A stretch of DNA of 51,549 nt from Vibrio sagamiensis NBRC 104589 (GCF_007990935.1 NZ_BJXJ01000030.1:1-51549), one strand, 5' to 3'. Positions 40,639 to 51,131 are shown, counted from the stretch's first letter. The notes: a model not told the origin generated them from the sequence alone. Program-made: numbers and translations.

Positions 40639-42291
40639 ATGTTGAAAAATATCAATCCAACGCAAACTCAAGCTTGGAAAGCGCTGACTGCGCATTTCGA
40701 ATCTGCACAAGATATGGATTTAAAAGAGCTATTTTCTCAAGACGCAGCGCGTTTCGACAAATACTCTGCACGTTTTGGCTCAGATATCCTAGTTGATTAC
40801 TCGAAAAACCTAATCAATGAAGACACTTTGAAGCACCTTTTTGCCTTAGCGAATGAGACGGAGCTTAAGTCTGCAATTACCGCTATGTTCAGTGGTGAAG
40901 CGATCAACAAAACAGAAGATCGTGCGGTTCTTCATACGGCACTGCGTAACCGTTCTAATGAACCTGTCATGGTCGATGGTGAAGACGTAATGCCTGCGAT
41001 TAATGCGGTTCTAGAGAAAATCAAATCATTCACAGAGCGTGTGATTGGTGGTGAGTGGAAAGGTTACACAGGCAAAACCATCACAGATATCGTGAACATT
41101 GGTATTGGTGGCTCTGACCTTGGTCCTTACATGGTGACGGAAGCACTTGCACCATACAAAAATCACCTAAACCTTCACTTTGTCTCTAACGTTGATGGTA
41201 CTCACATTGTTGAAACACTGAAGAAAGTCGACCCTGAAACCACATTATTTTTGATTGCATCTAAAACGTTTACGACACAAGAAACAATGACGAATGCACA
41301 CTCTGCACGTGATTGGTTCTTAGCGACTGCAGGCGATCAAGCACACGTGGCTAAGCACTTCGCTGCGCTTTCGACTAACGCACCTGCTGTCTCTGAATTT
41401 GGTATCGATACAGATAACATGTTTGAGTTTTGGGACTGGGTCGGTGGTCGTTACTCTTTATGGTCAGCCATTGGTCTCTCAATCGCACTCGCTGTAGGCT
41501 ACGACAACTTTATTGAGCTTCTTGATGGCGCTCATGAGATGGATAACCACTTTGTATCGACAGACCTAGAAAGCAATATCCCAGTAATACTTGCTCTGAT
41601 TGGTATTTGGTACAACAACTTCCATGGCGCTGAGTCAGAAGCCATTTTACCTTACGATCAATACATGCACCGTTTTGCTGCGTACTTCCAGCAAGGAAAT
41701 ATGGAGTCGAATGGTAAATATGTTGACCGTGAAGGTAATGCGGTAAATTACCAAACAGGTCCAATTATTTGGGGTGAGCCAGGAACTAACGGTCAGCACG
41801 CGTTCTACCAATTAATTCACCAAGGCACTAAGCTGATCCCATGTGACTTTATTGCGCCAGCAATCAGCCATAATCCAGCGAGTGATCACCACCAAAAATT
41901 GATGTCTAATTTCTTTGCACAAACAGAAGCGTTGGCATTTGGTAAGTCTGCAGACACTGTTAAAGCAGAATTTGCTAAAGCAGGTAAGAGCGAAGAAGAA
42001 ATGGCGTCACTGGTACCATTTAAAGTATTTGAAGGTAATCGCCCAACGAACTCTATCTTAGTTAAGCAGATCACACCGCGTACACTAGGTAACTTGATCG
42101 CTATGTACGAGCATAAGATCTTTGTTCAAGGTGTGATTTGGAATATCTTCAGCTTTGATCAGTGGGGAGTAGAACTAGGTAAACAATTAGCTAACCAAAT
42201 TCTACCTGAACTAGCAGGTAATGAAGCGATTCATTCACATGACAGTTCAACAAATGGTCTGATTAACGCATTTAAAGCGTTCAAAGCTTAA
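40639..42291 (+). CDS. pgi: Glucose-6-phosphate isomerase
   Basis: Interconverts glucose 6-phosphate and fructose 6-phosphate. 550 aa (E. coli 549). Signature segments: [11 protein letters not shown] near 150, [13 protein letters not shown] near 208, [16 protein letters not shown] near 265, GESNGK-like [13 protein letters not shown] near 350 and the active-site H-bearing [15 protein letters not shown] near 380. Monocistronic, with a terminator after. Confidence 0.97.
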   Translation: MLKNINPTQTQAWKALTAHFESAQDMDLKELFSQDAARFDKYSARFGSDILVDYSKNLINEDTLKHLFALANETELKSAITAMFSGEAINKTEDRAVLHTALRNRSNEPVMVDGEDVMPAINAVLEKIKSFTERVIGGEWKGYTGKTITDIVNIGIGGSDLGPYMVTEALAPYKNHLNLHFVSNVDGTHIVETLKKVDPETTLFLIASKTFTTQETMTNAHSARDWFLATAGDQAHVAKHFAALSTNAPAVSEFGIDTDNMFEFWDWVGGRYSLWSAIGLSIALAVGYDNFIELLDGAHEMDNHFVSTDLESNIPVILALIGIWYNNFHGAESEAILPYDQYMHRFAAYFQQGNMESNGKYVDREGNAVNYQTGPIIWGEPGTNGQHAFYQLIHQGTKLIPCDFIAPAISHNPASDHHQKLMSNFFAQTEALAFGKSADTVKAEFAKAGKSEEEMASLVPFKVFEGNRPTNSILVKQITPRTLGNLIAMYEHKIFVQGVIWNIFSFDQWGVELGKQLANQILPELAGNEAIHSHDSSTNGLINAFKAFKA

Positions 42292-42310
42292 TCTGCACAA
42301 GTCATCATAG

Positions 42311-42337
42311 AAAAGGTCAGCAAATGCTGACCTTTTT
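42311..42337. terminator. Terminator after pgi
   Basis: 11-bp stem AAAAGGTCAGC / GCTGACCTTTT with an AAAT loop, then T. Between convergent pgi and cheX, so probably bidirectional. Confidence 0.92.
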
Positions 42338-42389
42338 GTTGTCTGAGACACATAAAAAATAGATTGGTTTTAGTTAACCTATCTTACTT

Positions 42390-42851
42390 TTATTCGAAAC
42401 AAATCTCGATAAAGGCATTACCCCACTGGGAAGCAAAAGGCATGATTATGATAGAACCTTCACATTTGTGTCGAATGGTGTGCCCTTTTCCAGAAACAAC
42501 AATCGGAGTTGCCATATCGAAGTCAAAGCCACTTTCAGCCAGAATACGTTTGGCTCCACCGGTGACCATATTGGTGATTTCACCCACCATATCTGTCACT
42601 TCTTCATTAAGTCCGCTGGGGCCTTCACCAAGCATTTTTTCCATTATTTCTAATGCTAATGATTCATCAAAAGTAATCGACATTGATCCCCGAGTTTGCG
42701 GGCCGACCATGCCGATAAGGCCAGAAACATCACCTCGTGCAATTTCATCTTTCTTGATTCTTGGTTTTTGAGGTTTTAGTTCTAATGAAGCCATAGTTTT
42801 TAGTACATTCATCAGAGAAGCTAAAAACGGATTTACAAATTCAGCACGCAT
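42390..42851 (-). CDS. CheX-like chemotaxis phosphatase family protein
   Basis: 153-aa protein of the CheC/CheX family, which dephosphorylates CheY-P. The family E-x-x-N active-site motif appears as EITN in MVGEITNMVTGGAKR (near residue 90). The N-terminus FVNPFLASLMNVLKTM and the strand TRGSMSITFDE fit the CheX fold. It lies 9 bp downstream of zur in the same direction, so it is cotranscribed. Whether it acts on CheY or on another response regulator is unknown. Confidence 0.85.
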   Translation of the reverse strand: MRAEFVNPFLASLMNVLKTMASLELKPQKPRIKKDEIARGDVSGLIGMVGPQTRGSMSITFDESLALEIMEKMLGEGPSGLNEEVTDMVGEITNMVTGGAKRILAESGFDFDMATPIVVSGKGHTIRHKCEGSIIIMPFASQWGNAFIEICFE

Positions 42852-42860
42852 AATGTTCTT

Positions 42861-43325
42861 CTATTTTTCTTTTTTTGTTTTCAAAGAGCAGGTTTGACAT
42901 TCACCATGAGTTTCGATGACTTGGTTAGTAAGTTGAAACCCGTATTTTTCAGCATTACTTGCTAATAAAGATATTAATTTCTCGTCTTCAAGCTCAACAA
43001 CATCACCGCATTTATCACAAATTAATAATTGGAAAAAGTGTTGCTTGTGGTTGAAGGAGCAGCAAGTAATAAAGCTATTGTTTGACTCAACACGATGAAT
43101 GAATCCTTGTTCCAATAAAAAATCGAGGGCTCGATAGACAGTTGGAGGCTTTGCTTTAGGTTCACTTTCTTTTAACTGTTCTAGCAACTCATACGCGCTA
43201 GAGGCACGTCGATTAGAGTAGATGAGTTCAAAAACGCGTTTGCGTTGAGGAGTTAACCTTACCCCACGTTTTGTGCAGGTAAGTTCTATTTGCTCAAGTA
43301 GAGTGGGGTTCAAATCTTTCACCAT
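42861..43325 (-). CDS. zur: Zinc uptake regulator Zur (Fur family)
   Basis: Zinc-sensing repressor of zinc uptake genes. 154 aa. Winged-helix domain (20-85, RLTPQRKRVFELIYSNRRASSAYELLEQL, PPTVYRALDFL). C-terminal zinc sites: C-x2-C in ICDKCGDVV and in ECQTCSLK, and the HKQHFFQ histidines. The pairs of cysteines and the lack of a full Fur H-rich tail favour Zur over Fur. Followed by cheX. Confidence 0.92.
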   Translation of the reverse strand: MVKDLNPTLLEQIELTCTKRGVRLTPQRKRVFELIYSNRRASSAYELLEQLKESEPKAKPPTVYRALDFLLEQGFIHRVESNNSFITCCSFNHKQHFFQLLICDKCGDVVELEDEKLISLLASNAEKYGFQLTNQVIETHGECQTCSLKTKKEK

Positions 43326-43771
43326 AACAATCGAAGGCGTCTTACAGTAACCGACTTGTAGTTAAGTTGGTCGATAAGGCTACAGTGTACCTATTATTGA
43401 ATTGAAAATCATGGCCTAAAGTAGCGAAACAATAATAGTGAACACACACTAATGATTTAATTTATAAAATCTAGCTAATAACTATCACTCAAAAAGCTGT
43501 GCATTGCCTAGTAGTACTACTCTTATCATTGGCACACCTACAAAAATACACCAGTAAATTCACTCAAATAAAAGCCAATTAACTTATGTCGATTCATTGC
43601 TTTATAACTAATTAGATCATAGGTGTCTTTTTGCTAGGAAAGCTTTTGTAACATAGTGAGACAAAAAGTATTTACCCTTAAAAATCAATGTTATGTTTTC
43701 AATATTTGTTTTTATTTATTAATTGAATCATAGGTGTTTTTTTACTTTTGGACCTTGATGAGAAAATCGAA
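43326..43771. other. AT-rich gap between zur and the dusA side
   Basis: No gene is seen in this stretch, which should hold the zur promoter (minus strand, near 43330-43400). The only clear structure is a 26-bp imperfect direct repeat (see 43609-43745). No integrase or tRNA is visible even though dusA is a known insertion site. Confidence 0.5.
43609..43745. repeat. Imperfect direct repeat pair, 26 bp
   Basis: TAATTAGATCATAGGTGTCT (43609 on) and TAATTGAATCATAGGTGTTT (43720 on) share 22 of 26 bases including ATCATAGGTGT, 111 bp apart. Confidence 0.6.
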
Positions 43772-43987
43772 TTAGTGACATACCTGCACTTTGCCCATGC
43801 GGGATAACTCTTTTTTGAGTGACAGGTATTCGAGGCGTAACGATGAGCCGTTGCTCTTTTTTATGAATCTTTGGGTTTCAATATGTATAATCGGTGAATT
43901 ATTTTTTACAGTAACGCGAAAAATAGAGTGCAATCGAGTTCCTTTATTCAGTTCGCATTTTTCAATATTGAATTGTGCCACGAGCAT
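43772..43987 (-). CDS. Hypothetical protein, 71 aa
   Basis: Not recognised. A basic protein (many K and R) with hydrophobic strands such as LHSIFRVTVKNNSPIIHIETQRFI, suggesting a small mixed alpha/beta or strand-rich fold. Codon use is like the neighbours and this frame is more protein-like than the overlapping frame at 43791 on the + strand. The ribosome site is weak (GGTAATGG). It faces dusA divergently. Confidence 0.45.
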   Translation of the reverse strand: MLVAQFNIEKCELNKGTRLHSIFRVTVKNNSPIIHIETQRFIKKSNGSSLRLEYLSLKKELSRMGKVQVCH

Positions 43988-44061
43988 CCATTACCATAAT
44001 GACTGGTAGAAATGGATGAACTTGAGTATGTTCACAGAGTAGTTATATTTTTGAGTTAACC

Positions 44062-45066
44062 ATGATGAACCTTGAAAACTCCAATAAATACGCGCCTTGC
44101 CGCTTGTCCGTTGCACCCATGCTCGATTGGACCGATCGTCATTGTCGTTATTTCCATCGTTTAATGACCAAAGAGACCTTGTTGTACACGGAAATGGTAA
44201 CAACAGGCGCTATCATCCATGGAAAAGGGGATTTTCTGGCGTATAACCAAGAAGAACATCCCTTAGCACTGCAATTGGGTGGCTCAAACCCTCAAGATTT
44301 GGCCACCTGTGCGAAATTAGCTCAAGAGCGTGGTTATGATGAGGTGAATTTAAACGTAGGTTGTCCTTCAGACCGTGTCCAAAATGGTCGCTTTGGTGCT
44401 TGTTTAATGGCAGAGCCACAACTAGTCGCAAATTGTGTCGCGGCGATGAAAGATGTTGTGGATATTCCTGTTACAGTAAAAACTCGTATTGGTATTGATG
44501 ATTTGGACTCTTATGAATTCTTAACGGATTTTGTCTCAACTGTGTCGGAAAAAGGCGGTTGTGAGCAATTTACTATCCATGCTCGTAAAGCTTGGTTGAG
44601 TGGGTTAAGTCCGAAAGAAAATCGTGAAATACCACCTCTGGACTACCCACGAGCTTACCAATTAAAAAAAGACTTTTCTGATCTGACGATTGCCATCAAT
44701 GGCGGAGTTAAGTCACTTGAAGAAGTCAAAGAACACTTGCAGCATCTTGATGGTGTGATGATTGGTCGTGAAGCGTATCAAAGCCCATATATCTTAGCGT
44801 CAGTAGATCAAGAACTGTTTGACTCAAATGCGCCAGTAAAAAAACGCAGTGAAATCGTTGAAGAAATGTATCCGTATATTGAAGCTCAGCTGGCTAAAGG
44901 TGCTTACCTTGGACATATGACGCGCCATATGCTTGGGTTATTCCAAAGTATGCCCGGAGCTCGTCAATGGCGTAGGTATATCAGCGAAAATGCTCACAAG
45001 CCAGGTTCTGGCCTTGAGGTTTTACAAGCCGCTTTGGCTAAAATTCCTAAAGAGTTGGATGTGTAA
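44062..45066 (+). CDS. dusA: tRNA-dihydrouridine synthase A
   Basis: FMN-dependent reduction of U20 and U20a in tRNA D-loops. 334 aa. FMN-site [14 protein letters not shown] (18-31); catalytic cysteine C101 in [12 protein letters not shown]; [14 protein letters not shown] near 235 is the phosphate loop. The first two codons are both ATG, with weak ribosome site. The 5' end of dusA is a known insertion site for prophages and islands; none is present here. Confidence 0.95.
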   Translation: MMNLENSNKYAPCRLSVAPMLDWTDRHCRYFHRLMTKETLLYTEMVTTGAIIHGKGDFLAYNQEEHPLALQLGGSNPQDLATCAKLAQERGYDEVNLNVGCPSDRVQNGRFGACLMAEPQLVANCVAAMKDVVDIPVTVKTRIGIDDLDSYEFLTDFVSTVSEKGGCEQFTIHARKAWLSGLSPKENREIPPLDYPRAYQLKKDFSDLTIAINGGVKSLEEVKEHLQHLDGVMIGREAYQSPYILASVDQELFDSNAPVKKRSEIVEEMYPYIEAQLAKGAYLGHMTRHMLGLFQSMPGARQWRRYISENAHKPGSGLEVLQAALAKIPKELDV

Positions 45067-45108
45067 AAATTGCCATTAGATGGTAAAAATAACCAGCTCA
45101 CAATTTTG

Positions 45109-45142
45109 AAAAACCAGAGAGACAGGTGTTCTCTGGTTTTTT
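45109..45142. terminator. Terminator after dusA
   Basis: 11-bp stem AAAACCAGAGA / TCTCTGGTTTT with a 9-base loop and T-run. Confidence 0.88.
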
Positions 45143-45177
45143 ATTTAATAATCAGTGTCTTGTGTTTTTCTCTTGGG

Positions 45178-45194
45178 TTGGTATGAAACCTGCT
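45178..45194 (+). promoter_or_regulatory. Sigma-54 promoter of pspG
   Basis: TTGGTATG-N5-TGCTT with GG at 45180-45181 and GC at 45192-45193, exactly GG-N10-GC as required for RpoN. It lies 33 bp before pspG. PspF should activate it; its upstream sites would overlap the dusA terminator. Confidence 0.7.
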
Positions 45195-45226
45195 TGTTGA
45201 ATACTAAAACTAAAGGGGAATTTGTC

Positions 45227-45445
45227 ATGTTGGAACTGATCTTTATTTTTGTTTTTACTGCCACCTTACTGGTAACTGGCCTAACAATGACGACAGTGTT
45301 TATTGCTGCAGGGGTTGCTGTTGTTGTGATGCTACTTTTAGGGATGCTTGGCGTTGTGCTTAAGTTATTACCATGGTTAATCGTTATTGCTTTGGGTATA
45401 TGGTTTTTTAAAAATGTTGTCGCCCAACCTCGTTATAAACCATAA
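45227..45445 (+). CDS. pspG: Phage shock protein G
   Basis: Small inner-membrane protein of the phage-shock (envelope stress) response. 72 aa from ATG 45227, preceded by AAAGGGGAA; the ATG 72 bp earlier is not supported. Starts LELIFIFVFTATLLVTGL and has two TM segments (about 3-20 and 25-55) with a basic C-terminus (RYKP). Located after dusA, as in E. coli, apart from the pspABC operon. Confidence 0.92.
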   Translation: MLELIFIFVFTATLLVTGLTMTTVFIAAGVAVVVMLLLGMLGVVLKLLPWLIVIALGIWFFKNVVAQPRYKP

Positions 45446-45461
45446 ATTAGCTCGATCTAGT

Positions 45462-45534
45462 TGATAGAGAGGGGTGAGTATATGATAATATTTATCGTAC
45501 ATCTCACCTCTAAGTTAACTATCTCGGAGTAAGA
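45462..45534 (+). other. Structured leader of the outer-membrane protein gene
   Basis: Nested pairs GATAG (45463) / CTATC (45529), AGAGG-GGTGAG / CTCACC-TCT, and an inner GATAA-TAT-TTATC (45484-45496). The 3' arm ends next to the CGGAG ribosome site of the gene at 45540, so folding could affect translation. No U-tract. Confidence 0.5.
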
Positions 45535-45539
45535 ATTAC

Positions 45540-46202
45540 ATGACAAATAAAGCGAACATCGCTTTAGCGACACTTTCATTGATCGCGGCTTCGCCCATCT
45601 TTGCACAAGATTTTTCTTTCACCACAACCGTGGGTGCAGAGGCTTGGGCGTTTGATACGAAAGTGAACGAAGAAAAAAGAGAGAGTCGTAGTACGGGTGT
45701 TTTCTTTATTGGCGTTGAAAATAATATTAAATATTTGCCTAATGTTCGTTTACGTTACTCGAGTATTGATGCGAACTATATGGGTTTTGATAAACTCGAT
45801 TTATCACTTTACTACCCAATCCTTGATCACGACCTGATGCATTTTGATGCTGGAATCACGTTCAGTGACCTAAGCAATACGAAGTATGTGGATGTTGGTG
45901 CTAATGCTCGCACTGATACCTTTGATGGCTTAATTTGGGCTTGGTATGGCTATGCAGAAATCAGCGTACCGAACACGAATGTTGATGTTATTGGTGAAAT
46001 GAACTTTGGCGATAACAAAGGAATTAAAAGTACTGATCTTATGGCTGGATTGCAGTATCGAGTACCTATGAATGAATCGGAATTAGCTTTACGTGCTGGC
46101 TATCGTGTCATTGATTTAGAATCGAAGGATTTTATATCTGACGTTGGTGAGGAATACATTTTTGCCAATGGTTTCTTTGCATCAGCGGAATACACGTTTT
46201 AA
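45540..46202 (+). CDS. Outer-membrane beta-barrel protein (TIGR04219-like)
   Basis: 220 aa. A signal peptide (MTNKANIALATLSLIAASPIFA) precedes the mature QDFSFTTTVGAEAW. The rest shows alternating strands with Y, W and F at intervals and ends in a C-terminal aromatic barrel signature (SAEYTF). It resembles the TIGR04219 family of vibrio and Shewanella outer-membrane proteins by length and start, from memory. Ribosome site CGGAGTAAG. Role unknown. Confidence 0.78.
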   Translation: MTNKANIALATLSLIAASPIFAQDFSFTTTVGAEAWAFDTKVNEEKRESRSTGVFFIGVENNIKYLPNVRLRYSSIDANYMGFDKLDLSLYYPILDHDLMHFDAGITFSDLSNTKYVDVGANARTDTFDGLIWAWYGYAEISVPNTNVDVIGEMNFGDNKGIKSTDLMAGLQYRVPMNESELALRAGYRVIDLESKDFISDVGEEYIFANGFFASAEYTF

Positions 46203-46218
46203 GGTCAAAAACGAATTT

Positions 46219-46253
46219 TTAAAAACGTCTCAATCTTAAGAGGCCTTTTTTTA
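46219..46253 (+). terminator. Terminator after the outer-membrane protein gene
   Basis: GTCTC / GAGGC with a G-U pair, supported by flanking A and T runs. A weaker but plausible Rho-independent terminator. Confidence 0.6.
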
Positions 46254-46350
46254 TATTACTTAGTTATATAAAATCGAATTTATCTCCTCTTTTTCCATAC
46301 ATCGACCATGCTTATTTAGGTGCGATGTATGAAAAGTCGGGGTAGGTTTT

Positions 46351-46581
46351 ATGACTATAAATGAATTACGCCATCTATTTCGTGACAATCAGTTGGTAGA
46401 AGCCATTATCGAGCCATCGATTCAAGAAGGCGGGTGGGTTGTTGAGTTTCGTCATGCTCGTGGTGGATTCGTTTGCCTGACAGATAATCATGGAGAGGAA
46501 TGCCTCTATGACGATCTTGACACGGCATCTAAATCGGCTCTGGCTATTGGCTTTCAGCAAGTTCGTATTGAAGACCGCTGA
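46351..46581 (+). CDS. Conserved small protein, 76 aa, upstream of cysJ
   Basis: Not named. A single-domain protein (INELRHLFRDN, WVVEFRHARGGFVCLTDNHGEE, SALAIGFQQVRIE) that I recall as conserved in this position in vibrios. A GGGGTAGG ribosome site lies upstream of the ATG. It has 111 bp before cysJ, so it may not be in the cys operon. Cytosolic by composition. Function unknown. Confidence 0.78.
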   Translation: MTINELRHLFRDNQLVEAIIEPSIQEGGWVVEFRHARGGFVCLTDNHGEECLYDDLDTASKSALAIGFQQVRIEDR

Positions 46582-46692
46582 TTGGATGCGTTTCTTACTC
46601 CGAAAAGTTATAAAACATTCACTTCTATTCTTTCTTGTTATTAAAAATAGTGGTTAATCTATCGTCACGCACTGAATAGGGATGTCGTGACA

Positions 46693-48564
46693 ATGTCTTT
46701 TCAAAATAATGAATATTCTCATCAGAATATGACGGATGATAATCATGGGCAAGGTGACAAGCCACCTATTACTAGCCCTCTAAATGACCAACAACTGAGT
46801 TCTCTTCAGCAAACTATTTCCGAGCTTTCTTCCCACCAATTGGCTTGGGTGAGTGGTTATTTTTGGGGATTAGCCCAGCAGCAACCTAATGCCACAGTGA
46901 CGCCTATCGCGCAAGCAGTCGCATCAGTGGGAGCAAAACCTGCAGGCAAACTCAGTATTATTTTTGCGTCTCAAACGGGCAATGCAAAAGGGGTCGCTGA
47001 GGCCCTAGAGCAAGAGGCTAAAGCTGAAGGCATTGCTGTTGAGCTGTTTGATGCCAGCGATTACAAAGGAAAGAACCTTGCGAAAGAGACACATGTGATC
47101 ATCGTGGCGTCGACTAACGGTGAAGGTGAAGCACCGGATAATGCCATTGAACTGCATGAGTTTCTTCAATCTAAGAAAGCTCCTAAGTTACCAAACCTAC
47201 AATACGCTGTCATTGCATTGGGTGATTCGAGTTATGAGTTCTTCTGCCAAACAGGTAAAGACTTCGATACTTATCTATCTAAGTTAGGCGCAACTGCCTT
47301 CTTTGAGCGTATTGATTGTGATGTGGATTATGACACACCAGCAGCAGAATGGCGTAAGCAAGCGCTTGGAAAGGTAAAAGAAGCCCTTTCTTCTGCTAAT
47401 GAAGCAGAAGTGGTTCAACTGCCAGTTAGTCAAGTTGCTCCAGATCATTCTGCCTACAATAAGCAAAACCCATACACAGCGACGCTTTTGGCAAGTCAGA
47501 AGCTCACAGGGCGTGACTCGAGTAAAGATGTTCGCCACGTAGAGATTGACCTAGAAGAGTCGGGGTTGACCTATCAGCCAGGTGATGCACTAGGTGTCTG
47601 GTTTGACAATAGCTCTGAGCTCGCTAATGACATCTTAGCGAAAGTCGGTCTTTCTGGCGTCGAAAGTATTGAAGTTGATGGCGAAAGCCTTTCTATCCAT
47701 AGCGCATTGATCAGTAAATACGAGATCACCGCATCAAACCCTCAATTTGTGACTAAGTTTGCCGAGTTGTCTGGGAGTAAGAAGTTACAAAAGCTGTTGG
47801 AAGATAAAGACAAACTTCGTCATTACGCAGCAAATACACAAATTGTTGATGTGCTTGCAGAGAAAAAGACCAAGCTCAGTACAGAAGAGTTGGTTGGTTT
47901 ACTTCGCCGATTGACTCCTCGCCTATATTCTATCGCTTCGAGTCAAACGGAAGTGGATGAAGAAGTTCACTTAACCGTAGGCTTGGTTGAATACGACAAA
48001 GGTGATGAGAAGCGCTACGGCGGAGCATCGAGTTTCCTCACTCAACGTCTAGAAGAAGGCGGTGAAGTGAAAGTGTTTGTTGAGCACAACAAGAATTTTA
48101 AACTACCACAAGACGGCAACACACCAATCATCATGGTTGGTCCTGGTACCGGTATTGCACCTTTTCGCAGCTTTATCCAAGAGCGTGATAATCGTGATGC
48201 GGAAGGCAAGAACTGGTTGTTCTTTGGTGACCGTACCTTTACTCAAGATTTCCTTTACCAAGTGGAGTGGCAAAAGTACCTCAAGTCAGGTTTGTTAACT
48301 CGCTTTGATGTTGCGTTTAGCCGTGATCAAACCGAGAAGGTTTATGTTCAACATCGCATCCTAGAAAACGCGGAACAAGTTTGGCAATGGATCAAAGATG
48401 GTGCCTATATCTATGTATGTGGTGATGCCACATGTATGGCAAAAGATGTTCACGATGCACTGGTATTTGTCGCCGAGCAACAGGGCAAGTTTTCTCGTGA
48501 AGAAGCAGAAGCATTTATCAACGATTTACGTAAAGCGAAACGTTACCAAAGGGATGTGTACTAA
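46693..48564 (+). CDS. cysJ: Sulfite reductase flavoprotein alpha component
   Basis: Delivers electrons from NADPH through FAD and FMN to CysI. 623 aa from ATG 46693 (MSFQNNEYS); a GTG 6 bp earlier is an alternative. The FMN flavodoxin domain starts at [14 protein letters not shown] near 91; the FAD-binding R-x-Y-S-x-x-S is seen as RLYSIASS near 416; NADPH loops [12 protein letters not shown] and [11 protein letters not shown] are near 480 and 577. Stop and the cysI start overlap as TAATG. Confidence 0.96.
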   Translation: MSFQNNEYSHQNMTDDNHGQGDKPPITSPLNDQQLSSLQQTISELSSHQLAWVSGYFWGLAQQQPNATVTPIAQAVASVGAKPAGKLSIIFASQTGNAKGVAEALEQEAKAEGIAVELFDASDYKGKNLAKETHVIIVASTNGEGEAPDNAIELHEFLQSKKAPKLPNLQYAVIALGDSSYEFFCQTGKDFDTYLSKLGATAFFERIDCDVDYDTPAAEWRKQALGKVKEALSSANEAEVVQLPVSQVAPDHSAYNKQNPYTATLLASQKLTGRDSSKDVRHVEIDLEESGLTYQPGDALGVWFDNSSELANDILAKVGLSGVESIEVDGESLSIHSALISKYEITASNPQFVTKFAELSGSKKLQKLLEDKDKLRHYAANTQIVDVLAEKKTKLSTEELVGLLRRLTPRLYSIASSQTEVDEEVHLTVGLVEYDKGDEKRYGGASSFLTQRLEEGGEVKVFVEHNKNFKLPQDGNTPIIMVGPGTGIAPFRSFIQERDNRDAEGKNWLFFGDRTFTQDFLYQVEWQKYLKSGLLTRFDVAFSRDQTEKVYVQHRILENAEQVWQWIKDGAYIYVCGDATCMAKDVHDALVFVAEQQGKFSREEAEAFINDLRKAKRYQRDVY

Positions 48565-50300
48565 TGAGCGCGAATCAACAAACAAACAGCCAAGAAGTAT
48601 TAGGTGAGGTGCTTGGTCCACTCTCGGATAACGAACGCCTTAAAAGAGAAAGCAATTTACTGCGAGGAACGATTGAGCAAGATCTGCAAGACCGTATTAC
48701 TGGTGGCTTTACCGCAGATAACTTCCAATTGATTCGTTTTCACGGCATGTACCAGCAAGATGATCGTGATATCCGTAACGAGCGTGCCAAGCAAAAGCTA
48801 GAGCCGTTACACAATGTAATGCTTCGAGCACGTATGCCGGGTGGCATCATTACCCCAACGCAATGGTTGGCGATTGATAAATTTGCGACGGAGCATTCTT
48901 TGTATGGAAGTATTCGTCTAACTACCCGCCAAACATTCCAATTCCATGGTGTTTTGAAGCCCAATATTAAATTGATGCATCAAACGCTAAATAGTATTGG
49001 TATCGACTCTATTGCGACGGCAGGTGATGTAAATCGAAATGTGTTATGTACGACAAACCCTGTGGAATCAGAACTGCATCAAGAAGCTTACGAATGGGCG
49101 AAGAAGATCAGTGAACACCTACTACCCAAGACACGAGCTTATGCAGAGATTTGGTTAGACGGTGAAAAAGTAGAAAGTACAGAGGAAGACGAACCGATTT
49201 TAGGTAAGAACTACTTGCCACGTAAGTTCAAAACTACGGTGGTTATCCCTCCGCAAAACGACGTAGATGTTCACGCTAACGATCTTAACTTCGTTGCGAT
49301 TGCAGAGAACGGCAAGTTGGTTGGTTTTAACGTTCTTGTCGGTGGTGGCCTTGCGATGACCCACGGTGATACATCAACCTATCCACGTCGAGCAGATGAT
49401 TTTGGCTTTATTCCATTAGATAAAACACTTGATATTGCTGCCGCTGTAGTAACAACACAGCGTGATTGGGGTAACCGTTCAAACCGCAAAAACGCAAAGA
49501 CTAAGTACACATTAGATCGTGTCGGTAGTGATGTATTTAAAGAAGAAGTGGAAAAACGTGCGGGTGTTGAATTTGGGCAAAGCCGCCCTTACGAATTCAC
49601 AGAGCGTGGTGACCGTATCGGTTGGGTTGCAGGGATCGATGGCAAACATCATCTGGTGCTCTTTATCGAAAATGGCCGTCTGTTGGATTTCCCAGGGAAA
49701 CCACTTAAAACGGGTGTGGCTGAAATTGCCAAAATCCACAAAGGTGACTTCCGTATGACAGCAAACCAAAATCTGATTGTAGCTGGTGTGGCAGAGAGTC
49801 AAAAAGCAGTGATCGAGAAGATTGCCCGTGAGCATGGTTTAATGGATGAGGGTGTCAGTGAGCAGCGAAAAAATTCTATGGCTTGCGTTGCATTTCCTAC
49901 TTGCCCATTAGCAATGGCAGAAGCAGAACGTTTTCTTCCTCAATTTGTCACTGATGTTGAACAAATTTTAGAAAAGCATGGCTTGCCTGAAGAAGATAAT
50001 ATTATTCTTCGTGTCACAGGCTGCCCAAATGGTTGTGGCCGAGCCATGTTGGCAGAAATTGGCTTAGTGGGTAAAGCCCCGGGTCGATACAACTTACATC
50101 TAGGAGGGAACCGTGGTGGTACACGAGTCCCCAAAATGTACAAAGAGAACATTACAGATAAACAAATCTTGGAAGAAATAGATCAACTGGTGTCACGTTG
50201 GGCTGGTGAACGTGAAGAAGGCGAAGCATTTGGTGATTTCACCATTCGGGCTGGCATTATTCAAGAGGTGTTGGTATCTAAGAGGGATTTCTATGCTTGA
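48564..50300 (+). CDS. cysI: Sulfite reductase hemoprotein beta component
   Basis: Reduces sulfite to sulfide with a siroheme-Fe4S4 centre. 578 aa (E. coli 570). The cluster ligands are the two cysteines of [12 protein letters not shown] and those of GCPNGCGR. Arginine/lysine sulfite-site residues occur in [10 protein letters not shown] and [12 protein letters not shown]. Overlaps cysJ by 1 base and cysH by 8, so all three are translationally coupled. Confidence 0.97.
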   Translation: MSANQQTNSQEVLGEVLGPLSDNERLKRESNLLRGTIEQDLQDRITGGFTADNFQLIRFHGMYQQDDRDIRNERAKQKLEPLHNVMLRARMPGGIITPTQWLAIDKFATEHSLYGSIRLTTRQTFQFHGVLKPNIKLMHQTLNSIGIDSIATAGDVNRNVLCTTNPVESELHQEAYEWAKKISEHLLPKTRAYAEIWLDGEKVESTEEDEPILGKNYLPRKFKTTVVIPPQNDVDVHANDLNFVAIAENGKLVGFNVLVGGGLAMTHGDTSTYPRRADDFGFIPLDKTLDIAAAVVTTQRDWGNRSNRKNAKTKYTLDRVGSDVFKEEVEKRAGVEFGQSRPYEFTERGDRIGWVAGIDGKHHLVLFIENGRLLDFPGKPLKTGVAEIAKIHKGDFRMTANQNLIVAGVAESQKAVIEKIAREHGLMDEGVSEQRKNSMACVAFPTCPLAMAEAERFLPQFVTDVEQILEKHGLPEEDNIILRVTGCPNGCGRAMLAEIGLVGKAPGRYNLHLGGNRGGTRVPKMYKENITDKQILEEIDQLVSRWAGEREEGEAFGDFTIRAGIIQEVLVSKRDFYA

Positions 50301-51072
50301 TTCTGTAACGTCCAGACTGGAATTATCAGAGTTACTGACATTAACTAAAACGGAGCAGATTCTTCGTCTTGCTCAAATAAATGTCGAACTCGAAAAGCTT
50401 TCAGCTTCGGAACGCGTTAAGTGGGCTTTGGAAAACTTGGAAGGTGAGTTTGCTGTCTCTTCTAGCTTCGGTATCCAAGCTGCCGTGATGCTTCATCTTG
50501 TGACGCAGCAAAAGCCAGATATTCCGATTATTCTTACCGATACAGGGTACTTGTTTGCAGAAACCTACCAATTTATCGATCAGCTACAAGTACAACTTAA
50601 CCTCAATCTTAAAGTGTACCGAGCAAAGGAAAGTCCTCAGTGGCAAGAAGCCCGCTATGGAAAGCTGTGGGAACAAGGTATAGAGGGAATTGAAAAGTAC
50701 AACAAGATAAATAAGGTAGAACCAATGCGACGTGCTCTACGTGAGCAAAATGTTGGGACATGGTTTTCTGGGTTACGTCGAGAGCAAAGTCAATCGCGCT
50801 CAGGTTTACCTATCTTGTCAATTCAAAATGGGGTATTCAAATTCCTTCCTGTTATTGATTGGAGTAATAGGGATGTTCACTACTACTTGGAAGTGAATGA
50901 CTTGAGTTATCATCCTTTATGGGATAGAGGGTACCTTTCAATAGGAGATACCCATACGTCAAAAATATGGGAACCCGGTATGTCAGAAGAAGAAACCCGC
51001 TTCTTTGGGCTCAAACGTGAATGTGGATTACATGAAGATGACAGTACTGAACAAGATGGCTCAGGAATCTAA
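50293..51072 (+). CDS. cysH: Phosphoadenosine phosphosulfate (PAPS) reductase
   Basis: Thioredoxin-dependent reduction of PAPS to sulfite. 259 aa from ATG 50293 with AGAGGGAT upstream. The PP-loop is [15 protein letters not shown] near 56-70; the catalytic cysteine is C244 in KRECGLHE. The extra cysteine pairs that bind Fe4S4 in APS-reducing enzymes are absent, so the substrate should be PAPS. Last gene of cysJIH; a terminator follows. Confidence 0.96.
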   Translation: MLDSVTSRLELSELLTLTKTEQILRLAQINVELEKLSASERVKWALENLEGEFAVSSSFGIQAAVMLHLVTQQKPDIPIILTDTGYLFAETYQFIDQLQVQLNLNLKVYRAKESPQWQEARYGKLWEQGIEGIEKYNKINKVEPMRRALREQNVGTWFSGLRREQSQSRSGLPILSIQNGVFKFLPVIDWSNRDVHYYLEVNDLSYHPLWDRGYLSIGDTHTSKIWEPGMSEEETRFFGLKRECGLHEDDSTEQDGSGI

Positions 51073-51131
51073 TAGTCAACAGCAATAAACCTAGCTCAAT
51101 AAAAGAGAGTATGTTTCCTGAAGTAAAAAAC

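Noticed and set aside
43791..44009. 72-aa + strand frame opposite the 71-aa gene
   Set aside because: It has no ribosome site and its codon use fits less well than the minus-strand frame.
44062..44140. dusA 5' end as an occupied island attachment site
   Set aside because: No integrase or repeated dusA start is present; dusA is intact with normal flanks.
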